Source: Hyphomicrobiales bacterium
Lineage (GTDB): Bacteria > Pseudomonadota > Alphaproteobacteria > Rhizobiales > Rhizobiaceae
Reading direction: 5' to 3'
Length of the DNA: 59,980 nt
Assembly: GCA_900468065.1 (NCBI GenBank)
Contig: UBTA01000125.1
Coordinates: forward strand, 1,338 to 61,317
The notes beneath the pieces are model-generated. The model searched no databases and was not told the DNA's origin. It saw only the letters and a list, made by a program, of their open reading frames with translations. The translations under genes and the position numbers were made by a program. How positions within the stretch are numbered: the stretch's first letter is position 1; each line of letters opens with the position of its first letter. Positions 18,549-27,599 of this stretch are shown in pieces.

Positions 18549-20572
18549 ACGGGCGCGTGCCCAATGACGGCGGCATTCTCTATGATGAAAATGCCAGCGA
18601 CGACGAAGACCTGATCGAGGTAACGGACGCGGCTGCGCCGGCTGCCATCGTCGATTGGGCGGAGACCAGCGCCATTCCCGACGGTTTGCGCGGTGCAGAC
18701 CTGATCCAGGCCTTCGTCAAGCGCCTGCCCAATAGCCCCGGCGTCTATCGCATGTTCAACGAGGCCGGCGACGTGCTCTATGTCGGCAAGGCAAGAAACC
18801 TGAAGAAGCGCGTCAGCAACTATGCGCAAGGGCGGCTGCATTCCAACCGTCTGACCAAGATGGTGCGCGAAACCGCCCATATGGAATTCGTCACGACGCG
18901 CACCGAGATCGAGGCGCTGCTGCTCGAAGCCAACCTGATCAAACGCCTGCGGCCGCGCTTCAACGTGCTTTTGCGCGACGACAAGTCGTTTCCCTATATT
19001 CTGGTGACTGGGGATTCTCGGGCACCGGCGCTCTACAAGCATCGCGGCGCACGTAGCCGCAAGGGCGATTTCTTCGGCCCCTTCGCGTCGGCCGGCGCCG
19101 TCGGCCGCACCATCAATTCGCTGCAGCGCGCCTTCCTCTTGCGCACCTGCACCGACAGCGTCTTCGAAAGCCGCACCCGCCCCTGCCTGTTGCACCAGAT
19201 CAAGCGCTGTGCCGCCCCCTGCACCCATGAGATCAGCGACGCCGACTATGCCGAGCTGGTCACCGAGGCCAAGGATTTTCTCTCCGGCAAGAGCCAGGCG
19301 GTGAAGGCAACGATTGCGGCGGCGATGAGCGAGGCCTCCGAAAACCTCGATTTCGAGCGGGCCGCCCTTTACCGCGACCGGCTGGCGGCGTTGTCGCATG
19401 TGCAGAGCCACCAGGGCATCAATCCGTCCGGGGTCGAGGAAGCCGATGTCTTCGCCATTCATCACGAGGGCGGCGTCTCCTGCATCCAGGTGTTCTTCTT
19501 CCGCACCGGCCAGAACTGGGGCAACCGCGCCTATTTCCCCAAGGCTGACCCGACGCTGACATCCGCCGAGGTGCTCAGCGCCTTCCTGGCCCAGTTCTAC
19601 GACGACAAGCCCTGTCCGCGGCAAATCCTGCTTTGCGAGACGGTCGAGGAACAGGATCTGCTGGGTGCAGCGCTGACCGAAAAATCCGGCTACAAGGTCA
19701 CCATCCTGGTGCCGCAGCGGGGCGAGAAGAAGGATCTGGTCGAGCATGCCGTTGCCAATGCCCGCGAGGCGCATGGCCGCAAGCTCGCCGAAACCGCCTC
19801 GCAATCGCGCCTGCTCGAAGGTTTTGCCACGACGTTCAAGCTGGAGCGCACCCCGCGCCGTATCGAAATCTACGACAATTCCCACATCATGGGCACCAAT
19901 GCCGTCGGTGGCATGGTGGTGGCGGGGCCGGAAGGCTTCGTCAAAGGCCAGTACCGCAAGTTCAACATCAAATCGACCGACATAACCCCCGGCGACGATT
20001 TCGGGATGATGAAGGAAGTGATGACGCGGCGATTTTCACGCCTGCTGAAGGAAGAGGGAAAACCCGACCGCAGCATCGAGACCAACGAGGACAGCGCATT
20101 TCCGGCCTGGCCCGACGTGATCCTGATCGACGGCGGCCAGGGTCAGATGACGGCGGTCCGCGCCATCCTCAAGGAACTGGATATCGAGGACTGCGTCGTT
20201 GCCATCGGCGTCGCCAAGGGTGTTGACCGCGAAGCCGGACGTGAGCGGTTCTTCCCACCGGCGGGTAGCCGCGACGGCTTCTCGCTGCCGCCGCGCGATC
20301 CCGTGCTCTATTTCATCCAGCGCATGCGTGACGAGGCGCACCGGTTTGCCATCGGCTCGCACCGGGCGCGGCGCAAGAAGGAGATGGTCAAGAACCCGCT
20401 GGACGAGATCGGCGGCATCGGCCCGACGCGCAAGCGCGCCCTGCTCCACCATTTTGGCACCGCCAAGGCCGTATCCCGCGCCGGGATCAACGACCTGATC
20501 GCCGTCGAAGGTATTTCCGAAGCGGTGGCACGGCTGGTCTACGATCATTTTCACGAGGATGGCGCGAAGTAA
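18545..20572 (+). CDS. uvrC: UvrABC excinuclease subunit C
   Basis: A 675-residue nucleotide excision repair nuclease. After a variable 50-residue acidic N-terminal extension come the GIY-YIG domain ([20 protein letters not shown], about 61-145), a UVR helix pair near 255-285, the RNase H-like domain ([19 protein letters not shown] and [10 protein letters not shown]), and the C-terminal helix-hairpin-helix pair. The acidic extension is common in rhizobial UvrC. It overlaps the SDR gene by four bases. Confidence 0.96.
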   Translation: MNGRVPNDGGILYDENASDDEDLIEVTDAAAPAAIVDWAETSAIPDGLRGADLIQAFVKRLPNSPGVYRMFNEAGDVLYVGKARNLKKRVSNYAQGRLHSNRLTKMVRETAHMEFVTTRTEIEALLLEANLIKRLRPRFNVLLRDDKSFPYILVTGDSRAPALYKHRGARSRKGDFFGPFASAGAVGRTINSLQRAFLLRTCTDSVFESRTRPCLLHQIKRCAAPCTHEISDADYAELVTEAKDFLSGKSQAVKATIAAAMSEASENLDFERAALYRDRLAALSHVQSHQGINPSGVEEADVFAIHHEGGVSCIQVFFFRTGQNWGNRAYFPKADPTLTSAEVLSAFLAQFYDDKPCPRQILLCETVEEQDLLGAALTEKSGYKVTILVPQRGEKKDLVEHAVANAREAHGRKLAETASQSRLLEGFATTFKLERTPRRIEIYDNSHIMGTNAVGGMVVAGPEGFVKGQYRKFNIKSTDITPGDDFGMMKEVMTRRFSRLLKEEGKPDRSIETNEDSAFPAWPDVILIDGGQGQMTAVRAILKELDIEDCVVAIGVAKGVDREAGRERFFPPAGSRDGFSLPPRDPVLYFIQRMRDEAHRFAIGSHRARRKKEMVKNPLDEIGGIGPTRKRALLHHFGTAKAVSRAGINDLIAVEGISEAVARLVYDHFHEDGAK

Positions 20573-20574
20573 AA

Positions 20575-20598
20575 GTGGCGGGCGTGAATGCCCGCCAC
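20575..20598. terminator. GC-rich hairpin after uvrC
   Basis: GTGGCGGGC (20575-20583), loop GTGAAT, GCCCGCCAC (20590-20598): a 9-bp perfect stem two bases after the uvrC stop and just before the convergent hydrolase gene ends. There is no T-tract on the plus strand; on the minus strand it is followed by TTTT. It could terminate either transcript. Confidence 0.5.
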
Positions 20599-20633
20599 AA
20601 GAGCGGTCTTAACCAGCGCATGGCTGCAGAGGA

Positions 20634-21323
20634 CTATCCGGCCTTTGCCGCTTCATCAATGAAGGCTGCGACTTCGACGGGCATCGAGGCCAGCGAAGCA
20701 TGGCTTGCCTTCAGCGTAATGACCTTCTTTGCCCCGAGCCGGCCCGACATCCAGCGCTGGTTGTCCGGATGGATCATCCGGTCCTCGCTGGAGATCTGAT
20801 ACCAGCTGGCCTTGTTCTTCCAGGCCGGGTTGCTGATCTCGTTGCCGAACGTGCTGGCCAGCGGCGCTTTCTGGGTAATGCCCATGACCAGGCCTTCGTT
20901 GGCCGTCAGGTCCTGGCAGAAGCTTTCGTGAAATTTCTCCGGCTTGACCCAGAGATAACCATCGCTGTCTGGCGCCAGATTGGCGGCGGCGGCCGGCGGA
21001 TTTTTGCCGGTGATGCCGCCGGGGCTCTCGCCGGCATCCGGCGCGAAGGCGGCGATATAGACAAGGCCTGCGACATTCGGCTGATTTCCCGCCTGGGTAA
21101 TGACGGCGCCGCCATAGGAATGTCCGACCAGAAGAACAGGCCCGTCTACCTGGGCAATCATCTTGCGGGTGCGCTCGGCATCGTCGGCCAGGGACGTTAG
21201 CGGCAGTTCGACAGCCTTGATGGAACGATGACCCAAACGGGTCAGTTCCAGGATGACCTTGCTCCAGTGGGCAGCCCCACCCCAAAAGCCATGAACGAGA
21301 AGGATCGTCGGAACTTGTGCCAT
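20634..21323 (-). CDS. Alpha/beta hydrolase
   Basis: A 229-residue alpha/beta-hydrolase fold. The oxyanion-hole motif is LLVHGFWGG, the nucleophile elbow is VGHSYGG (Ser), and the late histidine is in LKASHASLASM. No signal peptide is present, so it is cytoplasmic. It resembles the EstC-like group of short carboxylesterases; the substrate is unknown. It is transcribed alone. Confidence 0.86.
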   Translation of the reverse strand: MAQVPTILLVHGFWGGAAHWSKVILELTRLGHRSIKAVELPLTSLADDAERTRKMIAQVDGPVLLVGHSYGGAVITQAGNQPNVAGLVYIAAFAPDAGESPGGITGKNPPAAAANLAPDSDGYLWVKPEKFHESFCQDLTANEGLVMGITQKAPLASTFGNEISNPAWKNKASWYQISSEDRMIHPDNQRWMSGRLGAKKVITLKASHASLASMPVEVAAFIDEAAKAG

Positions 21324-21433
21324 GTGGTGTTCTCCCAGCAGATTGGATTGGAAACGGCAGACCAGCAGTCGTTATGCGCCCGCCTGCGCACCCATCAAAC
21401 AGCATCCGCATGACCGGATTGTGGCATTACCCT

Positions 21434-22525
21434 TCACGTCGCCAGCCGCCCCAGACCAGATAGCATACGGGTCAATTCCGCCTGCCGCCGCGTTCCGGTC
21501 TTGAGGAAGATGCGCTTCAAATAGCTACGGACCGTTTCAAGCTTGAGGCCAAGCTTGATCGACACGGCTTCCAGACTTGCACCAGAGGCCAGTTCACGGG
21601 CGACCCGGGCCTCCCCTGGCGTCAGGTCGAACAGCCCGCTCAGCACCCGCATATCGGGCGGCCCGGCCACACCAACCGGCGTTGCAATCAGCACGGCAAG
21701 GCTTCTGGAAAAAATATCGCGCGCATTTCGCCGGACAGGCATCAGATGCAGGATCAGTGCCGGCGCGTTTTCTTCGGCCGCCAGCGGGATGGACTGCACA
21801 TGGGACGCTTTCGCAGCTCCCAATTGCTCCAGCGCGGCCAAAACCAATCCATTCGCTGCGGGGTTTTTGAGGGAAATCCTGTTGGCAGCGCCCGTGCGGA
21901 TGCGCGGCGCCAGCGCCTCCATGTCCTCGTTCATGGCCAGAACCCGATTGTCGTCGCTGAGAACAGCGGCCGGAAGCCCGATCAATGACAGTGTCGCCGT
22001 AATGCTCTGCGCCTGCCTGAAAATCATCCGCGACGAGATCAGCGCGGCGCGGGCAAGATCACCTTTCAGGCTGTTGATATGATCGAGCGCCTGACTTGAG
22101 AAAGGCCCGTCACTGCTGCGGGCAAGAAAATCAAAGATCAGCGTGTGTCCCGACGGTTCGGGCAACGCGGCCCCCATGCTCCAGCCGAGCCCAATTGGCC
22201 GCAGAAATATGTTGTAGATCGCATCGTCGGCGATCTCCTCTGCGGTCATGACGTCTATATCGCGAACGAAGGCCATCGGCGCCAACAGCATGGAGCGCTC
22301 CGGTCGCGGATTATGCGGCCTCGCATCGGCGCTTGCATAGCGCTCCATCGGCTCGTCGATATTGGGCGAGCAGACCCACCGGATTACGCCACCGGTATCG
22401 GCGGTCAGAATGCAGGCCGAAAAACCGTTCACCTCTTCCGCCAGACTGGCGCAGACATCCGGCCAAAGCTCGGGAATGACTGCGGCTTCGTAGATTCGAT
22501 CGATCAGTGTCATTGCATAGGACAT
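21434..22525 (-). CDS. LuxR-type transcriptional regulator
   Basis: A 363-residue protein with a C-terminal LuxR/FixJ-type helix-turn-helix (LTPGEARVARELASGASLEA, then KLGLKLETVRSYLKRIFLKT, about residues 300-350). The N-terminal 290 residues form an unassigned sensory region with PAS-like character (ALPEPSGHTLIFDF; NEDMEALAPRI). No autoinducer-binding or receiver domain is recognised. It is divergent from pgsA, with 214 bases between; target genes are unknown. Confidence 0.85.
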   Translation of the reverse strand: MSYAMTLIDRIYEAAVIPELWPDVCASLAEEVNGFSACILTADTGGVIRWVCSPNIDEPMERYASADARPHNPRPERSMLLAPMAFVRDIDVMTAEEIADDAIYNIFLRPIGLGWSMGAALPEPSGHTLIFDFLARSSDGPFSSQALDHINSLKGDLARAALISSRMIFRQAQSITATLSLIGLPAAVLSDDNRVLAMNEDMEALAPRIRTGAANRISLKNPAANGLVLAALEQLGAAKASHVQSIPLAAEENAPALILHLMPVRRNARDIFSRSLAVLIATPVGVAGPPDMRVLSGLFDLTPGEARVARELASGASLEAVSIKLGLKLETVRSYLKRIFLKTGTRRQAELTRMLSGLGRLAT

Positions 22526-22739
22526 TATTTGCTCTTCGTTGGAGCATTTACCCGATAGTGCCCCAAGGAAACAGGTTTTGCCAAGCGCAATGCGGCCGGC
22601 CCCTAAAAATAGGGGTTTTAGTTCACCCTGCGTTCAGACGAATTCCGCCATAATTCAGGCCGATCTCTAATGACCGGTTGACGCCGCTGTCACAAAGTCT
22701 TTCATCTGTCGTCAAAGAACTCGCAGAGAACCCGAATCG

Positions 22740-23327
22740 ATGTCCACCACGCCTGCCGCTTACAACATTCCCAACCTCCTGACCTATGCCCGTATCCTGG
22801 CCGTGCCGCTGATCGTCCTGTGTTTCTTCGTCGAGGGCAGGCTGCAGAGTTCGGATTTCGCCCGCTGGACGGCACTGGGGCTTTTTGCTGTCGCCTCGAT
22901 CACCGATTTCTTTGATGGCTATCTGGCGCGCATCTGGAAGCAGACCTCCAATATCGGCCGCATGCTGGATCCGATTGCCGACAAGCTGCTGGTCGCCTCG
23001 GTTCTTCTGCTTGTGGCTGCCGATGGCACGATTGCCGGCTGGTCGATCTGGGCCGCGATCATCATTCTCTGCCGCGAGATCCTGGTGTCTGGCCTGCGCG
23101 AATATCTGGCGGCCTTGAAGGTCAGCGTGCCGGTCACCCGCATCGCCAAATGGAAGACGACGATCCAGATGGTTGCCATCGCCTTCCTGCTGGCCGGCCC
23201 TGCCGGCGACAAGGTGCTGCCCTACACAACCGAAATGGGCATCGGCCTGCTCTGGCTGGCTGCCGCCATCACGCTCTATACCGGCTACGACTATTTCCGC
23301 GCCGGTCTCAAGCACATGGTCGACTGA
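22740..23327 (+). CDS. pgsA: CDP-diacylglycerol-glycerol-3-phosphate 3-phosphatidyltransferase
   Basis: A 195-residue integral membrane enzyme that makes phosphatidylglycerol phosphate. The CDP-alcohol phosphatidyltransferase motif D-G-x2-A-R-x8-G-x3-D-x3-D is seen in DFFDGYLARIWKQTSNIGR and the following MLDPIADK. About five hydrophobic segments are present. It overlaps moaD by one base (TGATG), the first gene of a pgsA-moaD-moaE operon. Confidence 0.95.
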   Translation: MSTTPAAYNIPNLLTYARILAVPLIVLCFFVEGRLQSSDFARWTALGLFAVASITDFFDGYLARIWKQTSNIGRMLDPIADKLLVASVLLLVAADGTIAGWSIWAAIIILCREILVSGLREYLAALKVSVPVTRIAKWKTTIQMVAIAFLLAGPAGDKVLPYTTEMGIGLLWLAAAITLYTGYDYFRAGLKHMVD

Positions 23328-23587
23328 TGGCGAGCGTCAACCTCGTCTACTTCGCCTGGGTGCGCGAGCGGATCGGCAGGGGCGAAGAAACGCTTGAGCT
23401 TCCGGATACCGTCGTCACGGCGGGCGACCTGCTTGCCCACCTGAAGACGCTCGGCGAGGAATACGAGGCGGCGCTGGAGCACGAAAACGTCATCCGCGTT
23501 GCCATCAACCAGGAACATGTCGATCACGACGAGACAATTGCCGGTGCGCGGGAAATCGCGCTTTTCCCGCCGATGACCGGGGGCTGA
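23327..23587 (+). CDS. moaD: Molybdopterin synthase small subunit
   Basis: An 86-residue ubiquitin-like protein ending in Gly-Gly (FPPMTGG), the sulfur-carrying thiocarboxylate terminus used to convert cPMP into molybdopterin. The start overlaps the pgsA stop by one base; earlier in-frame starts would lie in pgsA. It is followed by its partner moaE after four bases. Confidence 0.93.
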   Translation: MASVNLVYFAWVRERIGRGEETLELPDTVVTAGDLLAHLKTLGEEYEAALEHENVIRVAINQEHVDHDETIAGAREIALFPPMTGG

Positions 23588-23591
23588 GGCA

Positions 23592-24059
23592 GTGACTGCC
23601 GCTCCCGTCACGGTGCGTGTTCAACGCGGCGATTTCGACCTGGCCACCGAGGTGCAGGCCCTGTCTGCCGGCCGCCACGATATCGGCGCGGTCGTGACAT
23701 TCTCCGGTCTCTGCCGCGATGAGGCCGGGACGCTGAGCGCCCTTGAGCTCGAGCATTATCCCGGCATGGCGGAAGCGGAAATCACCCGTATCTGCGACGA
23801 AGCCATCAACCGCTTCGGTCTTCAGGCCGCCACCGCCATCCACCGCTACGGCAAGATCGCGCCCGGCGAAAACATCGTTCTCGTCATCACCGCCTCGCCG
23901 CACCGTCAGGCTGCCTTCGATGGCGCCAATTTCATCATGGATTTCCTCAAAACCTCGGCACCCTTCTGGAAGAAGGAGCATGGCAACGACGGTACTGCGG
24001 GCGGCTGGGTCAGCGCCAAGGACGAGGACGACAGCGCCAGGGACCGCTGGTCGGACTGA
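23592..24059 (+). CDS. moaE: Molybdopterin synthase large subunit
   Basis: A 155-residue MoaE that with MoaD makes molybdopterin. Signatures: GAVVTFSGLCRDE, LELEHYPGMAEAEI, HRYGKIAPGENIVLV, and FLKTSAPFWKKE with the conserved active-site Lys near the C-terminus. The start is GTG 23592 with a GAGG site. The product fits the need of the molybdopterin oxidoreductase encoded at 11950-14064. Confidence 0.94.
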   Translation: MTAAPVTVRVQRGDFDLATEVQALSAGRHDIGAVVTFSGLCRDEAGTLSALELEHYPGMAEAEITRICDEAINRFGLQAATAIHRYGKIAPGENIVLVITASPHRQAAFDGANFIMDFLKTSAPFWKKEHGNDGTAGGWVSAKDEDDSARDRWSD

Positions 24060-24101
24060 CCAGGGGTCGGGATCGCTGGTCAGACTGATCACGTCCATCT
24101 G

Positions 24102-24998
24102 TCAGGGCTGAAACTGCTCCTTGCGCGTCAGCACCAGCAGCAGGACCAGGAACGAAAAGATCACGAAATCCCGCCACAGCATCGGTCCGTAAGCGCTCCA
24201 CAGCGTTTCGCTCAATCCCATCACAGCGGCCCCCAACGCCGCCAGGACAGGCGCGGTCTGGCCGCCGATCGCGGCAATGAACAGCACCTTGACGCCGAAC
24301 ACCAGACCGGCGCCGAAATCCATCGTGCCGTAATAGGCCGTCGCCAGAATGCCCGCGATCGCCGCCAGCAGTGCCGAGAACCCGTAGGCAGCGATGAAGA
24401 CCCGCCTGCCATCCACACCGCACAGCGCCGCAGCACCCGCATCGTCGGAGACGGCACGCCACGCGCGACCCCAGGCCGAGCGCGTGAGGAACAGATGCGC
24501 CGCCCCGACGATGGCCAGCATCAGGGCCGTGTTGACAAGCTGCACCACCGTCAGCGTCACCGGAAACCGCGGATCGGACCAGAGCGTCACCGGCGTATTG
24601 AGAAACGGCGGTAGCCAGAGGCTGCGTGTTTCCGCTGCGATCCGCGACAGTTCCATCAGCACCAGAGCGAGACCGAGCGAGACGACCACCATCGTGTTGG
24701 CCGAGGTCGCCGCCAGCCTGTGCATGATCGAGCGGCCGATCAACAGGCCGGCACCGAGCGTATAGACAAGCGCCGACACTGCGCCGACGGCAAGGGCTGC
24801 CGGCAGCACCAGCCAGAGGCGGTTCCAAGCGAAATCGGAAAACAGCAGGAATATCTGGCCGGCAAAGCCGAACAGCGCACCATAGGTCAGATCAGCCCGG
24901 CGGGTGACGGAAAACGCGATGGAATAGCCGAAGGCGAGCAGCGCATAGAGGGCCGCGATAGGCAGGGCGCTGGCAAGCTGCTGCAGAAAATAGGCCAT
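24102..24998 (-). CDS. Orphan LivH-type branched-chain amino acid ABC permease
   Basis: A 298-residue polytopic membrane protein of the LivH/BPD_transp_2 family with about eight hydrophobic segments. Family features: ALYALLAFGYSIAFSVTRRA near the N-terminus, ADLTYGALFGFAGQIFLLF, RAWRAVSDDAGAAALCGVDG (the cytoplasmic loop that meets the ATPase), and a C-terminal FVIFSFLVLLLVLTRKE. No LivM, ATPase or binding-protein gene is adjacent, so it must borrow partners or act alone. ATG 24998 begins the first membrane helix; the upstream in-frame extension overlaps the CGNR gene and is rejected. A large palindrome lies 30 bases upstream. Confidence 0.82.
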   Translation of the reverse strand: MAYFLQQLASALPIAALYALLAFGYSIAFSVTRRADLTYGALFGFAGQIFLLFSDFAWNRLWLVLPAALAVGAVSALVYTLGAGLLIGRSIMHRLAATSANTMVVVSLGLALVLMELSRIAAETRSLWLPPFLNTPVTLWSDPRFPVTLTVVQLVNTALMLAIVGAAHLFLTRSAWGRAWRAVSDDAGAAALCGVDGRRVFIAAYGFSALLAAIAGILATAYYGTMDFGAGLVFGVKVLFIAAIGGQTAPVLAALGAAVMGLSETLWSAYGPMLWRDFVIFSFLVLLLVLTRKEQFQP

Positions 24999-25026
24999 GA
25001 CATATCCGCTGATGACAAAATCAGTA

Positions 25027-25054
25027 TAACTGGTAAAATACGTTTTACCAGTTA
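25027..25054. promoter_or_regulatory. Perfect 12-bp-arm palindrome, candidate operator between permease and CGNR genes
   Basis: TAACTGGTAAAA (25027-25038), spacer TACG, TTTTACCAGTTA (25043-25054). The two arms are exact reverse complements. It sits in the 65-base gap between the divergent LivH-type permease (start 24998) and the CGNR protein (start 25064), 9 bases before the latter. A dimeric regulator bound here could control both genes. Which protein binds is not known; the CGNR protein itself is a candidate by position. Confidence 0.75.
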
Positions 25055-25063
25055 GGATATTGC

Positions 25064-25624
25064 ATGACGTTTTCCTGGACCCAGCATCGCTTTTCCGGTG
25101 GCGCGCTCGCCCTCGATGTCGCCAATTCGGTGATCCTGCGCTTCGACGCCGAGCGGCGGATCGACCGCTACGCCGATCCCGCTGCGATGCGCGACTTTGC
25201 CACTGCCGCAAACCGGTTCTCTGCGGAAAAGGAATTGTTTGGGACACTGGAACCGGTGACGCCCGAAAACCACGCTGCGTTTCTGGATCTGCGCGAGGCT
25301 ACCGACCGGCATTTTCGTGCCGGGGTGCTCGGTACCTCTACGGCAGAAGACCTGGCCGACCTGCTCGATGCGGCGTCCGTCATCATCCGCAGGCATAAGG
25401 CAAAAACCGGACGCACGCCGCTGGATGACGCCACCGCCCGTTCGGCACTGGTGCTTGCGACATTCGAAGAGCCGGAACGGTTGAAAATCTGCCCCAATTG
25501 CCAATGGCTGTTTCTCGATCGCAGCCGCAACCGCAGCCGCACCTGGTGCGACATGACGGTCTGCGGCAATCGGATGAAGGCCAACCGCCACTACCAGCGC
25601 CAGAAGAAGGAGTTGACCGCATGA
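25064..25624 (+). CDS. CGNR zinc-finger protein with ABATE domain
   Basis: A 186-residue protein with an N-terminal ABATE-type domain (LDVANSVILRF... through about 135) and a C-terminal CGNR zinc finger: ICPNCQWLFLDRSRN, then WCDMTVCGNRMKANRHYQR with four cysteines and the name-giving CGNR. The family is predicted to be transcriptional regulators, often next to transporters. It is divergent from an orphan permease with a perfect palindrome between, which supports an autoregulatory repressor role by inference. The stop overlaps the next gene start (ATGA). Confidence 0.87.
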   Translation: MTFSWTQHRFSGGALALDVANSVILRFDAERRIDRYADPAAMRDFATAANRFSAEKELFGTLEPVTPENHAAFLDLREATDRHFRAGVLGTSTAEDLADLLDAASVIIRRHKAKTGRTPLDDATARSALVLATFEEPERLKICPNCQWLFLDRSRNRSRTWCDMTVCGNRMKANRHYQRQKKELTA

Positions 25625-26136
25625 CCACCAGGCGCCTCACCCTTGCCGCGACCCTTCTTGCCGTTATGGCCGTTCTGCCCGCCTGCCAGCGCGAGACCGG
25701 CCCCGATCCGCTTCAGTTGACCGGCAAGATGTTCATCTTCAACTACCGCCTCGCCTATGCCACCTACATGATCACGCTCACGAAGACTCAACCGGTGCCG
25801 GATGGCAGCACCGTCGTCGCCACGTTCGAAAACCCGTCGGGTGGGCCACCTCTGACGCTTGATCGCACGCTGTTTCAAAAGCTCGACAAGATCGTGCTTG
25901 AAAGCCCCGACGTCACCTGCGTGAAGAAGCAAAAACCCTATTCGGTGACGATCGAAGTCAAAGGCCCCGATGGCGCCATCCTGCAGACGCTGAAGACGTC
26001 TGTCATTTCCAATCTAGACCAGGACATCATGCCGGCCCAAGCGCTCGTGGTCGGCCCGGCCTATGACAAGAACCCGGACGTCTTCAAGAACGGCAAGGCA
26101 CCGGAACATTTCCAGACTGCGAAGTGTCCGGTCTGA
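25621..26136 (+). CDS. Predicted lipoprotein of unknown function
   Basis: A 171-residue protein with a hydrophobic leader and lipobox (LAVMAVLPAC, lipid Cys near residue 21). The mature part is beta-rich (MFIFNYRLAYATYMITLTK, VVATFENPSGGPPLTL) and has a C-terminal Cys pair partner at VTCVKK and TAKCPV that may form a disulfide. I do not recognise the family. It overlaps the CGNR gene by four bases, so the two are cotranscribed and may share a function. Confidence 0.75.
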   Translation: MTTRRLTLAATLLAVMAVLPACQRETGPDPLQLTGKMFIFNYRLAYATYMITLTKTQPVPDGSTVVATFENPSGGPPLTLDRTLFQKLDKIVLESPDVTCVKKQKPYSVTIEVKGPDGAILQTLKTSVISNLDQDIMPAQALVVGPAYDKNPDVFKNGKAPEHFQTAKCPV

Positions 26137-26147
26137 TAAGCCATAAC

Positions 26148-26184
26148 GAGAAAAGCCGGAGCGTTTCCGCCCCGGCTTTTCTTT
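26148..26184. terminator. Bidirectional terminator between the lipoprotein gene and ndk
   Basis: An inverted repeat with left arm AGAAAAGCCGG (26149-26159) and right arm CCGGCTTTTCT (26172-26182), loop about 12 bases, with A- and T-rich flanks on both sides. It lies between convergent genes. Confidence 0.85.
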
Positions 26185-26227
26185 GAGTCTTTTCAAATCC
26201 TTCGGGCCGAAACCCTCAAGAGTTGAT

Positions 26228-26650
26228 TCAGCCGACGATTTCGGTGTCGGAGAACCAGTACTTGATTTCCTGGGCAGCGGTTTCCGGAGCGTCCGAGCCG
26301 TGAACCGAATTTTCACCGATCGACAGGGCGTGGGTCTTGCGGATCGTGCCTTCATCGGCGTTGGCCGGGTTGGTCGCACCCATGATTTCGCGGTTCTTCA
26401 GGATGGCGCCTTCGCCTTCGAGAACCTGAACGATGGTCGGGCCGGAGGTCATGCCTTCAACCAGTTCGCCGAAGAAAGGACGTTCCTTGTGAACGGCGTA
26501 GAAGCCTTCGGCTTCGCGCGTGCTCATCCAGACGCGCTTGGAAGCGACGACGCGCAGACCTGCATCTTCGAGCATCTTGGTGATGGCGCCCGTCAGGTTA
26601 CGCTTGGTTGCGTCCGGCTTGATCATCGAAAATGTGCGTTCAATCGCCAT
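26228..26650 (-). CDS. ndk: Nucleoside diphosphate kinase
   Basis: A 140-residue enzyme that balances NTP/dNTP pools by phosphate transfer through a His intermediate. The active-site histidine is in [13 protein letters not shown], and the N-terminus is [16 protein letters not shown]. The length is standard. It is followed by a shared terminator. Confidence 0.97.
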   Translation of the reverse strand: MAIERTFSMIKPDATKRNLTGAITKMLEDAGLRVVASKRVWMSTREAEGFYAVHKERPFFGELVEGMTSGPTIVQVLEGEGAILKNREIMGATNPANADEGTIRKTHALSIGENSVHGSDAPETAAQEIKYWFSDTEIVG

Positions 26651-26705
26651 TGTCTCAATTCCCTTTGCTTACATAAATCGGGGGTTTTTCCGCGAATTTT
26701 GCGGT

Positions 26706-26734
26706 TCAATAGCCGCCAATTCCGTGCAAAACAA
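26706..26734 (-). promoter_or_regulatory. Candidate ndk promoter
   Basis: On the minus strand TTGTTT (26734-26729), a 17-base spacer and TATTGA (26711-26706) lie about 56 bases upstream of the ndk start. The -10 box departs from consensus, so this is only a candidate. Confidence 0.35.
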
Positions 26735-26751
26735 GGGGGAGACCCGAAGTT

Positions 26752-27441
26752 TCACGCCGCTGTCACGGAGCGCCCGGCACCGTCATGGAGATCGAGGCAG
26801 CGCTCGAACCAGTCGATCACCGGATCGCCCGGCTCAAGAATCCGCTTCGTCGAGACGATGCGGGCCCATTGCAGCGGACCAAAGACGATATAGTCGGCAA
26901 ACAGCGGCGTCTCGCCGCCGATGAAGGGTTGCTTCTTCAGCATCGTGCGCAACGGCTCGAGCTTTGCCGCGAAGGACTTTAGTTCCTCTATCCCGGTTTC
27001 CGCCACCGCCTCGAGGCTCATGCCGAAGCGGGCTTCGCGGGAGGTGCGGAAATAGGCACGATCGACCGGTTCCAGGCTGTCGTGAATGTCCACGAGAATG
27101 ATGCGGACCAGCGATGTGTGCAGTGTCATCAGCGACCAGCTCTCGATGAACCGCGCCATCGCCTTGCCGCCCTCGCCGCCAAACAGAGATGGACGATCCG
27201 GATAGGTCTTCTCCAGATAGAGCGCGATCTCGAAACTGTCACTGACCAGTTGTTCGCCGTCGCGCAGCAGTGGTACGATCTTCGTTGCCGCGTTCTCGAT
27301 CACCGGGATCTGGGTGAAGCCCACCGGTTTGGTCTGGTGATCCAGGCCCTTATGGGCAAGCGACAGGACCGTCTTCCACGTATGGGGCGAAAACGGGCGG
27401 CTCCGGTCTGCGCCGCAAAGCGAATAGAGAGTGCGGTTCAT
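26752..27441 (-). CDS. Glutathione S-transferase family protein (beta-etherase-like)
   Basis: A 229-residue protein. N-terminal thioredoxin-like half: RPFSPHTWKTVLSLAHKGLD, FTQIPVIENAATKIVPLL, VSDSFEIALYLEKTYPDRPS. The helical C-terminal half contains FIGGETPLFADYIVFGPLQW. This resembles the LigE/beta-etherase-type GST group; the substrate is unknown. ATG 27441 has a clear AAGGAG site, whereas the in-frame start at 27546 adds an unrelated leader. Confidence 0.83.
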   Translation of the reverse strand: MNRTLYSLCGADRSRPFSPHTWKTVLSLAHKGLDHQTKPVGFTQIPVIENAATKIVPLLRDGEQLVSDSFEIALYLEKTYPDRPSLFGGEGGKAMARFIESWSLMTLHTSLVRIILVDIHDSLEPVDRAYFRTSREARFGMSLEAVAETGIEELKSFAAKLEPLRTMLKKQPFIGGETPLFADYIVFGPLQWARIVSTKRILEPGDPVIDWFERCLDLHDGAGRSVTAA

Positions 27442-27599
27442 GTCGTCTCCTTCAAAGGCATGGCAACCAAAAGCATGGCAACGTGGCGGCATTCGAAACC
27501 AGAGCCAGCCAACAATCAAATCAGTAAATTTCATGGGTCGCATCACCCACCGCGATGCGATTTGGCGCTAGACTGCCGAAAACCTTGGGGAATACCGCG

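Noticed and set aside
18245-19885. Long minus-strand open frame (546 codons) across uvrC
   Set aside because: It lies antisense to clearly homologous SDR and uvrC genes; the product has no recognisable motif and reflects high-GC codon bias.
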